The position numbers were made by a program, and so were the translations under genes. A DNA stretch of 64,000 nt from SHWB01 sp050246875 (GTDB taxonomy: Bacteria; Pseudomonadota; Alphaproteobacteria; UBA6615): the NCBI GenBank assembly GCA_050246875.1, contig JBFWVF010000012.1, forward strand, positions 1-64,000, in the 5' to 3' direction. The first letter of the stretch is position 1; the number at the start of each line of letters is the position of its first letter. Below are positions 44,604-53,891 of the stretch, piece by piece. The notes below the pieces were generated by a model. It was given only the letters and a program-made list of their open reading frames with translations. It was not told where the DNA came from and made no database searches.

Positions 44604-45398
44604 ATGGACGTCGTCGCGCGCGGCATCAGGTTCAACGTCGAGCTGGCCGGCCCCGAGGGCGCGCCGTGGCTGACCTTCTGCAACTCGCTCAACACCTCGC
44701 TGCCGCTGTGGGACGACCAGATTCCCGCATTCGCCGACCGCTATCGCACCTTGCGCTATGATCGTCGCGGCCACGGTAAGAGCGCGACGCCGCCCGGTCC
44801 CTACGCGCTCGAGGACTTCGCCGACGACATAGTGGCCATCTGGGACGCGCTCGGCATCCGCAAGAGCCACTTCGTCGGCCTGTCGATCGGCGGCATGACC
44901 GGGCAGGCGCTGGCGCTGAAGCACCCGGAACGCGTCAACGGGCTGGTGCTGGCCTGCACGCGCGCCGAGACCGACGAGACCTTCCGCGCCTTCGCCCACA
45001 AGCAGATCTCGATCGCCGAGACCGACGGGCCACGGGCGCTGTCTGAGATCATGCCGGCGCGCTGGTTCACCCCCGACGCGCAGCGCGACCGGCCCGAGGT
45101 CATCGCCCGCGCCAAGGAGCTGACCCGCGCGACGACCCGCGACGGCTACATCGCCTGCGCCCGCGCCATGCTGCCGCTCGACTATCTCGAGCGGCTGCGC
45201 GACGTGAAGCTGCCGACGCTGCTGATCGCCGCGGCGCAGGACATCGGCACGCCGGCCGCCGGCATGCGCGAGATGCACAAGCGCATGCCGCACGCCGAGT
45301 ACGTCGAGATCGACCCGTCCGGCCACCTCGTCAACATGCAACAACCGGCGGCGTTCAATCGCGCGCTGGCGGCTTTCCTCGACCGGCTGCCGCGCTGA
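44604..45398 (+). CDS. Alpha/beta hydrolase (3-oxoadipate enol-lactonase-like)
   Basis: The 264-residue hydrolase has nucleophile Ser94 in GLSIGGMTG, an Asp after QDIGTP and His in PSGHLVNMQQP. The overall sequence resembles PcaD, which opens the enol-lactone in protocatechuate breakdown, but no other pca gene is present. It could hydrolyse a lactone or ester formed by the preceding monooxygenase. It starts 12 bases after that gene. Its last 44 bases overlap the convergent gene at 45355. Confidence 0.82.
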   Translation: MDVVARGIRFNVELAGPEGAPWLTFCNSLNTSLPLWDDQIPAFADRYRTLRYDRRGHGKSATPPGPYALEDFADDIVAIWDALGIRKSHFVGLSIGGMTGQALALKHPERVNGLVLACTRAETDETFRAFAHKQISIAETDGPRALSEIMPARWFTPDAQRDRPEVIARAKELTRATTRDGYIACARAMLPLDYLERLRDVKLPTLLIAAAQDIGTPAAGMREMHKRMPHAEYVEIDPSGHLVNMQQPAAFNRALAAFLDRLPR

Positions 45399-46911
45399 GC
45401 GCCGGCCGGCGGTCGTTCCAGACCAGGCTGTAGAGGTCGTAGCGGCGGTCGCGGAGGTTGCGGACCGCGCCGCCCGACCGTGCCGTCCGCAAATCCGACA
45501 GGCGCAAATCGGCGAAGGCGATGGTCTCGGTGTTGGGCGCGGTGTCGGCGGCGATGCCGTCGCGCGCGAAGGCCACGTCGCAGGGCGTGATGATGCAGCT
45601 TTCGGCGTAGTGCACGTCCATGTTCTCGACGTTCGGCAGGTTGCCGACGACGCCCGACATGACGACGTAGCACTGGTTCTCGATCGCCCGCGCGTGGCAG
45701 CAGTAGCGCACGCGCATGTAGCCGCGCCGCTCGTCGGTGCAGAACGGCACGAAGAGGATCATCGCGCCCTGGTCGACGAGGTGGCGCGCCAGCTCGGGAA
45801 ACTCGGCGTCGTAGCAGAGCAGCACGCCGACCGGGCCGCAGTCGGTGTTGATGACATCGACCGCATCGCCGCCGACGATGTTCCACCAGTAGCGCTCGTC
45901 CGGCGTCGGGTGGATCTTCTCCTGGCGATGACTGGTGCCGTCGCGCAGGAACACGAAGGCGGTGTTGCGGATGCCGCCGTCGGCATCCCGCGTCGGATGC
46001 GAGCCGGCAACGATGTTGATATTGTACCGCATCGCCAGCGGCTGCACGAAACTCTCGAACCACTCCGTGTAGCTCGTCACCTTGGCGACGCCGTCGTCGG
46101 GCGGCAGCGGCTTTGGCTCGAGCGACAGCAGCTGCAGGGTGAACAGCTCGGGAAAGACGACGAAGTCGCAGCGGTAGTCCGAGGCGACGTCGACGAAGTA
46201 CTCGATCTGGGCGCCGAACTCCTCGACCCGGGAGATGCCGCGCATCTGGAACTGCACGGTGGCCACGCGCACGCGGTCCGGCGGCCCCAGCGCCGACTCG
46301 CCGTCGGCGCGATCCTCCGGCCCGACATAGAGCGGATTGCGCCAGACCATGTGAGTGGCGTGGCCGCCCGAGGGGCCATCAGCGGGATCGTAGTCGGCGA
46401 GCACGCCGATCGACTCGAAGCCGTTGGCGAGGTGGAAGCGGATGGCCGCGTCGGCCACCTGCCGGCCCGCCACCGCCGCCAGATAGTCGGCGGGGTCCGG
46501 GAAGCTGCGGCGGCGGCGCGCATAGCCCGGCATCCGCCCGCCGAAGACGATGCCCTTGAGGCGCAGCTCCTGGCACAGGCGCTTGCGGGTGTCGTAGAGG
46601 CGCTGGCCGATGCGCAGGCGGCGGAAGTCCGGATCGACGCTGATCTCCATGCCGTAGAGAAAGTCGCCGTGGGGATCGTGCCGCGAGGCGAGACCGCCGC
46701 CGCTGATCTCGCCCAGCGTGTGCGGCGCGAGAGCGACATCGCCGTCGATCATGAAGGTGGCGCAGTGCCCGACGATGTCGCCGCCATAGTCGGCGACGAA
46801 CTGGCCGTCGGGGAAATTGTTGATCTGCGCCCTCACCTGGCGCTGCGTGTGCCAGGGGTGGGGGGCGTAGATCTTGCGGCTCAGCGCCGCGATGGCCGGC
46901 ACGTCGGCCAA
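45355..46911 (-). CDS. Bifunctional GNAT acetyltransferase / carbon-nitrogen hydrolase
   Basis: The protein, 518 residues from the TTG at 46911, joins an N-terminal GNAT domain (about 1-190) to a C-terminal nitrilase-superfamily amidohydrolase with the Glu255 (FPEL), Lys332 (QEKIHP), Cys366 (LLCYDAEFPE) triad. This fused architecture is known. The TTG start would lose the first GNAT strand, encoded just upstream as SKLLIRPAR; no ATG, GTG or TTG exists there, but an ATC at 46974 follows a perfect AGGAGG with a 6-base gap. The real start is likely that ATC, giving 539 residues. Confidence 0.85.
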   Translation of the reverse strand: MADVPAIAALSRKIYAPHPWHTQRQVRAQINNFPDGQFVADYGGDIVGHCATFMIDGDVALAPHTLGEISGGGLASRHDPHGDFLYGMEISVDPDFRRLRIGQRLYDTRKRLCQELRLKGIVFGGRMPGYARRRRSFPDPADYLAAVAGRQVADAAIRFHLANGFESIGVLADYDPADGPSGGHATHMVWRNPLYVGPEDRADGESALGPPDRVRVATVQFQMRGISRVEEFGAQIEYFVDVASDYRCDFVVFPELFTLQLLSLEPKPLPPDDGVAKVTSYTEWFESFVQPLAMRYNINIVAGSHPTRDADGGIRNTAFVFLRDGTSHRQEKIHPTPDERYWWNIVGGDAVDVINTDCGPVGVLLCYDAEFPELARHLVDQGAMILFVPFCTDERRGYMRVRYCCHARAIENQCYVVMSGVVGNLPNVENMDVHYAESCIITPCDVAFARDGIAADTAPNTETIAFADLRLSDLRTARSGGAVRNLRDRRYDLYSLVWNDRRPALSAAAGRGKPPARD

Positions 46912-46971
46912 CCGTGCCGGGCGGATCAGCAGCTTGCTCTGGTCCGCACCCGTCGTCCTGCCGCGCGATGC

Positions 46972-46986
46972 GATGGCGCACCTCCT
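46972..46986 (-). promoter_or_regulatory. Strong Shine-Dalgarno (AGGAGG) before a possible ATC start
   Basis: On the minus strand AGGAGG (46986-46981) is followed by TGCGCC and then ATC (46974-46972), in frame with the GNAT-nitrilase gene. The spacing is ideal, and translation from here gives the complete first GNAT strand. No standard start codon lies between it and the TTG at 46911. Non-AUG starts such as AUC/AUU are rare and known chiefly from infC. Confidence 0.45.
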
Positions 46987-47133
46987 TCTGCCTGCGAGGG
47001 GCCCGGCGAGGCCCGCGCAAGGCTATAGCCGGCCGGACGGCGCTCGACCACCCCGATCGGCCGGTGGGCGGCAGCCGGCTTGGCGGATGTGCCGCGCATC
47101 GCTACGCTCCCGGGCCCTGGGGAGGAAAAGAAA

Positions 47134-49515
47134 ATGGCGGACTCCGCGCACGACCGCATCCTCGAGCGGCCCGACAGCCTCATCGGCAAGCCGCTGCCGC
47201 GCCCCAACGCCCGCCGCCTCGTCACCGGCCGTGGCCGCTATGCCGACGACGTGAAGCTGCCGCGCATGGTGCATGCGGCCTACCTCCGCTCGCCCTACGC
47301 CCACGCCCGCATCAAGGCCATCGACACCGCCGCCGCCCGCGCCATGCCCGGCGTCACGCACGTCTTCACCGGCAAGGACCTCGCCGCCGTCTGCAAGCCG
47401 TGGGTCGGCGTGCTCAACCACCTCAAGGGCCTGAAGTCGAGCACGCAGTACCCGATGGCGATCGATCGCGCCTGCTGGCAGGGCGAGCCGGTGGCCGCCG
47501 TGCTGGCGGCAAGCCGCGCCGAGGCCGAGGACGCGGCCGAAGCCATCGTCGTCGACTGGGAAGTGCTGCCGGCCTTCACCGACCCGGCGGCGGCGGCCGA
47601 GCCGGGCTCGCCGGTCCTCCACCCCGAGCTCGGCGACAACATCGCGCTGGAGGCCCGCCACGACCACGGCGACTGGGACCGTGCCGTGGCGGAGGCCGCC
47701 ACCGTCGTCGAGCACAGCTACACCTTCGGCCGCCATACCGGGGTGACGCCCGAGCCGCGCGGCATCCTCGCCGACTACAACGCCGCCGAGCACCGCCTGA
47801 CGTGCTACCACTCGCACCAGGCGCCGCACATGGTCCAGGACCTGTTCGCCCGCCACCTCGACATCCCGAGCAAGAACGTCCGCATCGTCTGCGGCGACGT
47901 CGGCGGCGCCTACGGCATCAAGGGCCACCTCTACCCGGACGAGATCGGCACCGCGGCCCTGTCGCTGCTGGCGAAGCGTCCCGTCAAGTTCATCGCCGAC
48001 CGCATGGAAGGCTTCGCCACCGACATCCATTCCCGCGATCACATCGTTCACGGCAAGCTGGCGATGGCCGGCGACGGCACCATCCTCGGCTACTGGCTCG
48101 ACGACCTCGCCGGCGTCGGCCCTTACTCGATGTATCCGCGCACCAGCGCCGTCGAGGCGCTGCAGGTGCTCAACTACACGGGCGGGCCCTACAAGCATAA
48201 GACCTACCGCGCTCGCACGCGGGTGGTGTTCCAGAACAAGACGCCGATGAGCCAGTACCGCGCCGTCGGCCATCCCGTCGCCACGGCGGTCACCGAGACG
48301 CTGGTGGAATCGGCGGCCCGCGCGCTCGGGCTCGACCCCATCGACGTGCGGCGGAAGAACGTCATCCCCGACGACGCGCATCCGAGCAGGAGCCTCACCG
48401 GTGTCCACTTCGAGGGCCTGTCGCACGAGAAGTCGATCGACCGCCTGATGGCGATGATGGACTATGGCAAGCTGCGCGCCGAGCAGGCGCGGCTGCGCGA
48501 GAAAGGCATCTATCGCGGCCTCGGCTTCGCCGCGCTGATCGAACTGACCAATCCCGGCGCCGCCACCTACGGCCAGGGCGGCGCGCGCATCTCTTCGCAG
48601 GACGGCGCCGCCGCGCGGCTCGACCCGTCCGGGCTCGTCATCGTGCAGGCGTCGATCACCGAGCAGGGCCAGGGTTCCGACACGGTGATCGCGCAGATCG
48701 CCGCCTCGGCCTTCGGCACGACCATGGACCGCGTGCGCGTCGTCACCGGCGACACCGACAACGTGCCGGTCGGCTGGGGCGCCGGCGGCTCGGGCGGCGC
48801 CGGCATCGCCGGCGAGGCCACGTTGCGCGCCGCCAAGGCACTGCGCCACAACGTCGTCGCGGTGGCGGGCGCACTGCTGCAGGCCGATCCGTCCGGGCTC
48901 GACATCCGCGGCGGCAACATTGTCGATGCGGCGACCGGCAACGAGCGCATGCCGCTCGCCGAAGTGGCGCGCATCGCCTGGTTCCGCCCCGACACGCTGC
49001 CCGAGGGCTTCCAGGCCGAGCCGATGGCCACACGCCACTACGTGCCGCGCGAATACCCGGCCGCCTTCACCAACAGCTTCCACGGCGTGCAGGTCGAAGT
49101 CGACGTCGAGACCGGCTTCGTGCGCGTGCTCGACTACTGGGGCGTCGAGGATTGCGGCACCGTCATCAACTCCCTGCTGGTCGACGAGCAGATGCGGGGC
49201 GCGACGGTCACCGGCCTCGGCATGGCGCTGTTCGAGGAATGCCGCTACGACTCCGACGGCAACCTGACGAACGCCACCATGGCCGACTACCTGGTGCCGA
49301 TGGCCGCCGAGATGCCGGAGATCGCCGTCGGCCACGTCTCGACGCCGACGCTCGAGTCCGAACTCGGCGCCAAGGGCGCCGGCGAGGCGGGCACGGCCGG
49401 CGCGCCGGGCGCCGTGCTCAACGCCGTCAACGATGCCCTGGCGCCGCTCGGCGCCGTGGTCACGTCGACGCCGATCACGCCCGCGCGCGTGCTGGCAGCG
49501 CTCGGCAAGGCGTGA
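47134..49515 (+). CDS. Xanthine dehydrogenase family molybdopterin-binding subunit, orphan 2
   Basis: The 793-residue large subunit closely resembles orphan 1 (for example RPNARRLVTGRGRYADDV and QYRAVGHP) but is on the other strand 16 kb away. Catalytic Glu751 is in GAKGAGEAG. It again lacks adjacent FAD and 2Fe-2S subunits, so both orphans must share distant partners or act with an unknown electron acceptor. The ATG at 47134 has GGGGAGGAAA upstream; an earlier in-frame ATG at 47080 is less likely. Confidence 0.87.
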   Translation: MADSAHDRILERPDSLIGKPLPRPNARRLVTGRGRYADDVKLPRMVHAAYLRSPYAHARIKAIDTAAARAMPGVTHVFTGKDLAAVCKPWVGVLNHLKGLKSSTQYPMAIDRACWQGEPVAAVLAASRAEAEDAAEAIVVDWEVLPAFTDPAAAAEPGSPVLHPELGDNIALEARHDHGDWDRAVAEAATVVEHSYTFGRHTGVTPEPRGILADYNAAEHRLTCYHSHQAPHMVQDLFARHLDIPSKNVRIVCGDVGGAYGIKGHLYPDEIGTAALSLLAKRPVKFIADRMEGFATDIHSRDHIVHGKLAMAGDGTILGYWLDDLAGVGPYSMYPRTSAVEALQVLNYTGGPYKHKTYRARTRVVFQNKTPMSQYRAVGHPVATAVTETLVESAARALGLDPIDVRRKNVIPDDAHPSRSLTGVHFEGLSHEKSIDRLMAMMDYGKLRAEQARLREKGIYRGLGFAALIELTNPGAATYGQGGARISSQDGAAARLDPSGLVIVQASITEQGQGSDTVIAQIAASAFGTTMDRVRVVTGDTDNVPVGWGAGGSGGAGIAGEATLRAAKALRHNVVAVAGALLQADPSGLDIRGGNIVDAATGNERMPLAEVARIAWFRPDTLPEGFQAEPMATRHYVPREYPAAFTNSFHGVQVEVDVETGFVRVLDYWGVEDCGTVINSLLVDEQMRGATVTGLGMALFEECRYDSDGNLTNATMADYLVPMAAEMPEIAVGHVSTPTLESELGAKGAGEAGTAGAPGAVLNAVNDALAPLGAVVTSTPITPARVLAALGKA

Positions 49516-49628
49516 CCGCCCGGTTTGCCCCGCCGGCACAGGATATGGGGCACGAACGGTTCGGCTTGACCGGCAGCCGGGACCGAACGACCTTCCGGCC
49601 GAAACAAGGTGCCGTCACGGAGGACGCC

Positions 49629-50321
49629 ATGCCCGCCGTCGAGATCATCAGTGCCTCGACCTGCCCCTACGCCCAGCGCACGAGGCTCGCGCTGGCCGAG
49701 AAGGGCATCGCGCACACCGTCACCGAGGTCGATCTCGAGAACAAGCCGGACTGGTTCCGCGCCGTGTCGCCCTACGGCAAGGTGCCGGTGCTGCGCCACG
49801 GCGAGACGGTGATCTGGGAATCCTCGGTCATCAACGAGTACCTCGAGGAGGAGTTTCCCGAGCCGCCGCTGCTGCCGCGCGCGCCGGCCGCGCGTGCCCA
49901 GGCGCGCATCTGGATCGACTACGCCAACGTCCGCTTCGCCCCCTTCGTCTACAAGCTGCTACTCGCCCAGTCGCCAGCCGACCGCGCCGAGCGCGCCCGG
50001 CTGCTGCGCGAGTCGCTGCTGTTCATCGAGCGCGAGGCCCTGGCGAAGCGCAAGGAGGGGCCGTGGTTCCTCGGCCGCCGCCTGTCGCTGGTCGACCTCA
50101 CCTTCTTCCCGCATTTCGAGCGCCTGCCGGCCGTCGCCCACTATCGCGGCTTCGAGATTCCCGAGGAGTGCGCCAACATCCGCGCCTGGCTCGCCGCGAT
50201 GCTCGAACGCCCGTCGGTCGCGGCGCTGCACCAGCCCGATTTCGTCTACATTCGCAACTGGCGCAAGTACGCCGACGATTCCGGCACCGGCGTCACGGCC
50301 GAGGAGATGCGCCGCTTCTAG
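49629..50321 (+). CDS. Glutathione S-transferase family protein
   Basis: The 230-residue protein has an N-terminal thioredoxin-like domain with CPYAQRTRLAL (Cys12 as likely catalytic residue), a cis-Pro in KVPVL and an ES-S-x-I-N-E-Y-L motif for glutathione binding, and an all-helical C-terminal domain. It may conjugate or isomerise a pathway intermediate with glutathione, or remove an ether or maleyl group. The ATG follows a GGAGG site. It is separate from the molybdenum gene by 113 bases. Confidence 0.87.
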   Translation: MPAVEIISASTCPYAQRTRLALAEKGIAHTVTEVDLENKPDWFRAVSPYGKVPVLRHGETVIWESSVINEYLEEEFPEPPLLPRAPAARAQARIWIDYANVRFAPFVYKLLLAQSPADRAERARLLRESLLFIEREALAKRKEGPWFLGRRLSLVDLTFFPHFERLPAVAHYRGFEIPEECANIRAWLAAMLERPSVAALHQPDFVYIRNWRKYADDSGTGVTAEEMRRF

Positions 50322-50328
50322 GCCCGCC

Positions 50329-50661
50329 TCACCGCCCGGCCAGCGGCGCCATGCCGGGCACCGGCGACGGCACCAGGATCTTCGCTTCCTGCGACTGCAT
50401 CAGCGGGCGGATGCGCGCCAGATGCGCCTGCCAGTCGGGCCGCGCTACGTTGGCGCCACGCACCGCCTCGCGTTCGGCCATGTCGGCGTACTTCCAGAAA
50501 TGGATGACCTGGTTGAGCGGTCCCAGTTCCGTCTGGAAGTAGCCGAGCAGGTGGTCGCGTAGGCGCGGGTCCTGCGCCACAAGCCCGCCCTCCTCGTAGG
50601 CGCGCCAGTATTCGCCGAGCTTGCCCGGATGGAGGGTGTAGGTACGCAGTTCGAAGATCAT
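50329..50661 (-). CDS. NIPSNAP family protein
   Basis: The 110-residue protein starts MIFELRTYTLHPGK and has the dimeric alpha/beta barrel pattern of NIPSNAP proteins, a single-domain version common in catabolic clusters. No enzymatic residue is known for the family. It is convergent with the GST gene and downstream of the TRAP transporter genes on the same strand, with a 94-base gap. The start is supported by the conserved first strand. Confidence 0.83.
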   Translation of the reverse strand: MIFELRTYTLHPGKLGEYWRAYEEGGLVAQDPRLRDHLLGYFQTELGPLNQVIHFWKYADMAEREAVRGANVARPDWQAHLARIRPLMQSQEAKILVPSPVPGMAPLAGR

Positions 50662-50755
50662 GGCGGCAGGCCTCCCGCGGCCGGATGTGCCGGCGACGGG
50701 ACACCGGCCGCGCCGCGCGCCGGCGGCGCGGCGCGGCCGGATCGGCCTCGGACTG

Positions 50756-52060
50756 TCAGCCGAAGGCGAGCTTCGGCAGGAACAGCGCCAGTTCGGGCAC
50801 GGCGACCAGCAGCACGACAAAGGCCAGCGTGACCAGCACGAACGGCGTCACGCCCATGAAGATGTCCTGCAGCGGCACCTCGGGCGCCATGTTCTGCATG
50901 ACGTAGACGTTGATGCCGACTGGCGGCGTGATCAGCGCCAGTTCCGTCATGATGACGACGAAGATGCCGAACCACACCGGGTCGAAGCCCATCGCCTCCA
51001 TCACCGGAAAGACGAAGGGGATGGTGAGGATCAGCATGCCCCAGACATCGAGCACCGCGCCGAGAACGAGGTACATGCAGACGAACAGCGCCAGCACGAC
51101 GTACTTGCTGAGGCCGGCGTCGGTGATGGCGCCGATGATGCTGTCGGTGAAGTGCGTGACGACGAGGAAGGCGCCGATGATGTGGCCGGCGACGATGACG
51201 GCGAAAATCATGGCGCTGGTGTAGGCGCTGTCGAGCAGGGCCTGCCGCAGCCCCGGCCAGCGCAGCCGGCCCATCACGCCGGCCACCAGCAGCACGCCGG
51301 ACACGCCGATACCGGCCGCCTCGCTGGGCGTGAAGACGCCAAAGTAGATGCCGCCGAGCACGATGGAAAAGATGGCGATGATCGGCAGCAGCTTGCCGAG
51401 CGAGTCGAAACGTTCCGACCAGCTATGCGCGGGGCCGACCGGGCCCATCTCCGGATTGATGATGCAACGCACCCAGATATAGGCGGCATACATCAGCGCC
51501 AGCAGGATGCCCGGCACGATGCCGGCGATGAACAGATGCCCGATCGAGGTTTCCGTCCAGATGCCGTAGGCGACCATGATGACGCTCGGCGGAATCAGGA
51601 TGGCGAGCGTGCCGGCCGACGCGATGGCGCCGGTGGCCAGCTTGGGGTCGTAGCGGTAGCGTCGCATCTCCGGCATCGACATCGGCGCGATGGTCGCGAC
51701 CGCGGCAACGCTCGAGCCGGTGACGGCGCCGAAGCCGGCGCAGCCGGCGACGGACGTGATCGCCAGCCCGCCGGGCAGGCGCCCGAACCACTTCTCGACG
51801 CAGTCGTAGAGATCGACCGCTATCCTTGTGTGATAGACGAGCTGCCCCATCAGGATGAACAGCGGGATCGCCACCAGCGTGAACGAGCTGCCGCGCTCGA
51901 TGGCGTTCATGGAGATCTGGCTCATCGCCGGCACGAGGCCGACCATGACCCAGGTACCGCCGATGCCGACGATGGCCATGGAGAAGGCGATCGGCACGCC
52001 GATGGCGATCAGCGCCAGCATGATGGCGATGCCGATCCAGCCGATGGTCTGCGGATCCAT
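50756..52060 (-). CDS. dctM: TRAP transporter large permease (DctM)
   Basis: The 434-residue membrane protein has about 12-13 TM helices and the DctM signatures IPLFILMG near the first third and PPVGINVYV near the end. It forms the sodium-coupled channel of a TRAP importer together with the DctQ and DctP proteins encoded upstream. The ATG is two bases after the dctQ stop. Specificity depends on DctP. Confidence 0.92.
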   Translation of the reverse strand: MDPQTIGWIGIAIMLALIAIGVPIAFSMAIVGIGGTWVMVGLVPAMSQISMNAIERGSSFTLVAIPLFILMGQLVYHTRIAVDLYDCVEKWFGRLPGGLAITSVAGCAGFGAVTGSSVAAVATIAPMSMPEMRRYRYDPKLATGAIASAGTLAILIPPSVIMVAYGIWTETSIGHLFIAGIVPGILLALMYAAYIWVRCIINPEMGPVGPAHSWSERFDSLGKLLPIIAIFSIVLGGIYFGVFTPSEAAGIGVSGVLLVAGVMGRLRWPGLRQALLDSAYTSAMIFAVIVAGHIIGAFLVVTHFTDSIIGAITDAGLSKYVVLALFVCMYLVLGAVLDVWGMLILTIPFVFPVMEAMGFDPVWFGIFVVIMTELALITPPVGINVYVMQNMAPEVPLQDIFMGVTPFVLVTLAFVVLLVAVPELALFLPKLAFG

Positions 52061-52062
52061 GC

Positions 52063-52599
52063 TCAGGCCCTCTCGCCAGCGTTGTCACCGGCGGCGATGC
52101 GTGCATCCGGGTCGCCGCTGTGCGAACCGACGCGATCCGGGCCGAGGATCAGGACGACGACGAACATGACGCTCATGAGGGCGCCGGCCACGCCGACGAA
52201 GGCATAGACCAGCGCGGTCGGAAAGCTGATGTAGTCGGACGCCTCGCCGACCGCGATCATGCGCGGAATTTCGCCGAACACGCGCCACGTCAGCAGCACC
52301 GAGAAGAACAGGCCGGCGAGGCACCACACGAGGTTGGCGGCGTAGCGCGCCGCGCCGCGCAACTTGCGATGGATCAGTTCCATGCGAATGTGGCCGCCGT
52401 GCCGCGTGACGAACGGCAGGCTGGCGAAGAAGATCCACAGCAGCAGGATCTCGTTGGCCTCGATCGACCACACGATGGGGTCGTTGAGGAGATAGCGAAG
52501 GCCGACATCGACCGTGATGATCGCCGTCAGCATCGGAATGAGTATGAGGGCTCCGAACCGGTGCAACAGCGTGACGACGCCGTCGACGAGCCTGAGCAT
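52063..52599 (-). CDS. dctQ: TRAP transporter small permease (DctQ)
   Basis: The 178-residue protein has four predicted TM helices and an acidic helix pair with EANEILLLWIFFASLPF, typical of DctQ. It partners DctM. The ATG at 52599 has GGGAGGGAG upstream. About 130 gene-free bases separate it from dctP, and the order dctP-dctQ-dctM is standard. Confidence 0.9.
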   Translation of the reverse strand: MLRLVDGVVTLLHRFGALILIPMLTAIITVDVGLRYLLNDPIVWSIEANEILLLWIFFASLPFVTRHGGHIRMELIHRKLRGAARYAANLVWCLAGLFFSVLLTWRVFGEIPRMIAVGEASDYISFPTALVYAFVGVAGALMSVMFVVVLILGPDRVGSHSGDPDARIAAGDNAGERA

Positions 52600-52730
52600 G
52601 ACGAACTCCCTCCCCCGGACACTGTCCCCCGCGACCGCGCCTCTTGCGGGCGTCCGCGCGGGTGTCGCGGGCATGCCGGCGGTCGCCCGCGCCCAAGCGC
52701 GCGGACGACCGCCCGGACCCGCTGCCGAAG

Positions 52731-53891
52731 CTACTTGCCGACGATGCCCTGGACCGGCTGGGTGACCGCCTGCCGCATGATCGCCTTCCAGTCCATCTTC
52801 TCGTACTTGGCGATGGCGGCGTTCATGTCGGCCAGCACGGCCTTGCCCGGCTTGCCGTCCTTCTCGAGGCCGGCGACGTACTCGCCGTCGATGTCGGCGA
52901 CGGCCTTCTGCCAGACCGCGAACTCCTCCTTCGTCGGGCGGATCAGCTCGACGCCCTTGGCCTTGAAGGCGTTCAGCGCGGTCTCGCCCTCGGGTTCGTA
53001 GAATCCCTGCGCCATGTACGCGGCGTAGCCCTGCATGAAGTCCGCGACGACCTTCTTCAGGTCGGCCGGCAGCGCGTCGAACCACTTCGGCCCAAGACAG
53101 TATTCGAGGTCGACGGCGAACAGGCTGACCGCCGAGTGATACTTGCTGATCTCGTGCAGCTTGAAGGTCTGCAGCGCCGGGTCGTTCATGGCGACGCCGT
53201 CGACCACGCCGCGCTGCAGCGAGGTGTAGGCCTCGGCCGACGGCACGTTGACCGCGATGCCGCCGAGCGCCTGCATGATCTGCGCCTGGATGCCCGCCGA
53301 CAGGCGCACCTTCACGCCCTTGAAGTCGGCGATGGTGCGCAGCGGCTTGCTGCCGATGACGTTGTACGGCGGTGTGACGGTGAGACGGCCGGCATAGACG
53401 CCCTGCTGGTCGAACTCCTTCTTGAAGTACTTGGGATAGAGTTCGTTGAACACCGCGGTGCCGATCACCGAATTCTCGAACTTGAACGGCAGGGTGAGCA
53501 TCTGCGTCAGGGAGAAGCTCTTCGGCTCGTAGATCGAGAAGCAGGCCGTGTAGTCGGCGATGCCGTCGCGCGCCGCCGTAAAGCCCTGGCGCTGCGGGTG
53601 CAGGGACTCGCCGGGATAGGTCTCGAAGACGATCTTGCCCTTGGTGATGGTCTCCAGCCGCTTGAGGCCGGTGATCATCGCCTTCTCGAGCGGCGCCGTC
53701 GCCGCGACGTAGGAGGCATAGCGCAGCTTGATCGGCTCGCCGGTGTAGGTGACCGTGAACTTCTCGTAGTCGAGCTTGCCTTCGAGCCAAGCCTGCCCGT
53801 CGCCCTGCATCTCGGCGGCCGAAGCCGCCCCGCCCGCCAGCGTCAGCGTCGCCACAGCGGCCGCCAGAACCCAGTTCGGTGCCTTCGTCAT
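52731..53891 (-). CDS. dctP: TRAP transporter substrate-binding protein (DctP)
   Basis: The 386-residue periplasmic binding protein has an N-terminal Sec signal peptide ending near ASAAE (about residue 25). The TRAP solute-receptor fold follows, with VRLSAGIQAQIM and SAEAYTSLQRGVVDG regions. The latter lies where these proteins bind a ligand carboxylate through Arg. The likely ligand is an organic acid, keto acid or aromatic acid. It is the first gene of the minus-strand operon and is divergent from the first selenoprotein gene. Confidence 0.9.
   Translation of the reverse strand: MTKAPNWVLAAAVATLTLAGGAASAAEMQGDGQAWLEGKLDYEKFTVTYTGEPIKLRYASYVAATAPLEKAMITGLKRLETITKGKIVFETYPGESLHPQRQGFTAARDGIADYTACFSIYEPKSFSLTQMLTLPFKFENSVIGTAVFNELYPKYFKKEFDQQGVYAGRLTVTPPYNVIGSKPLRTIADFKGVKVRLSAGIQAQIMQALGGIAVNVPSAEAYTSLQRGVVDGVAMNDPALQTFKLHEISKYHSAVSLFAVDLEYCLGPKWFDALPADLKKVVADFMQGYAAYMAQGFYEPEGETALNAFKAKGVELIRPTKEEFAVWQKAVADIDGEYVAGLEKDGKPGKAVLADMNAAIAKYEKMDWKAIMRQAVTQPVQGIVGK

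Noticed and set aside
44604..45398. Protocatechuate pathway (pcaD) operon
   Set aside because: The hydrolase resembles PcaD, but no pcaB, pcaC, pcaG/H or pcaIJ gene is present in the window.
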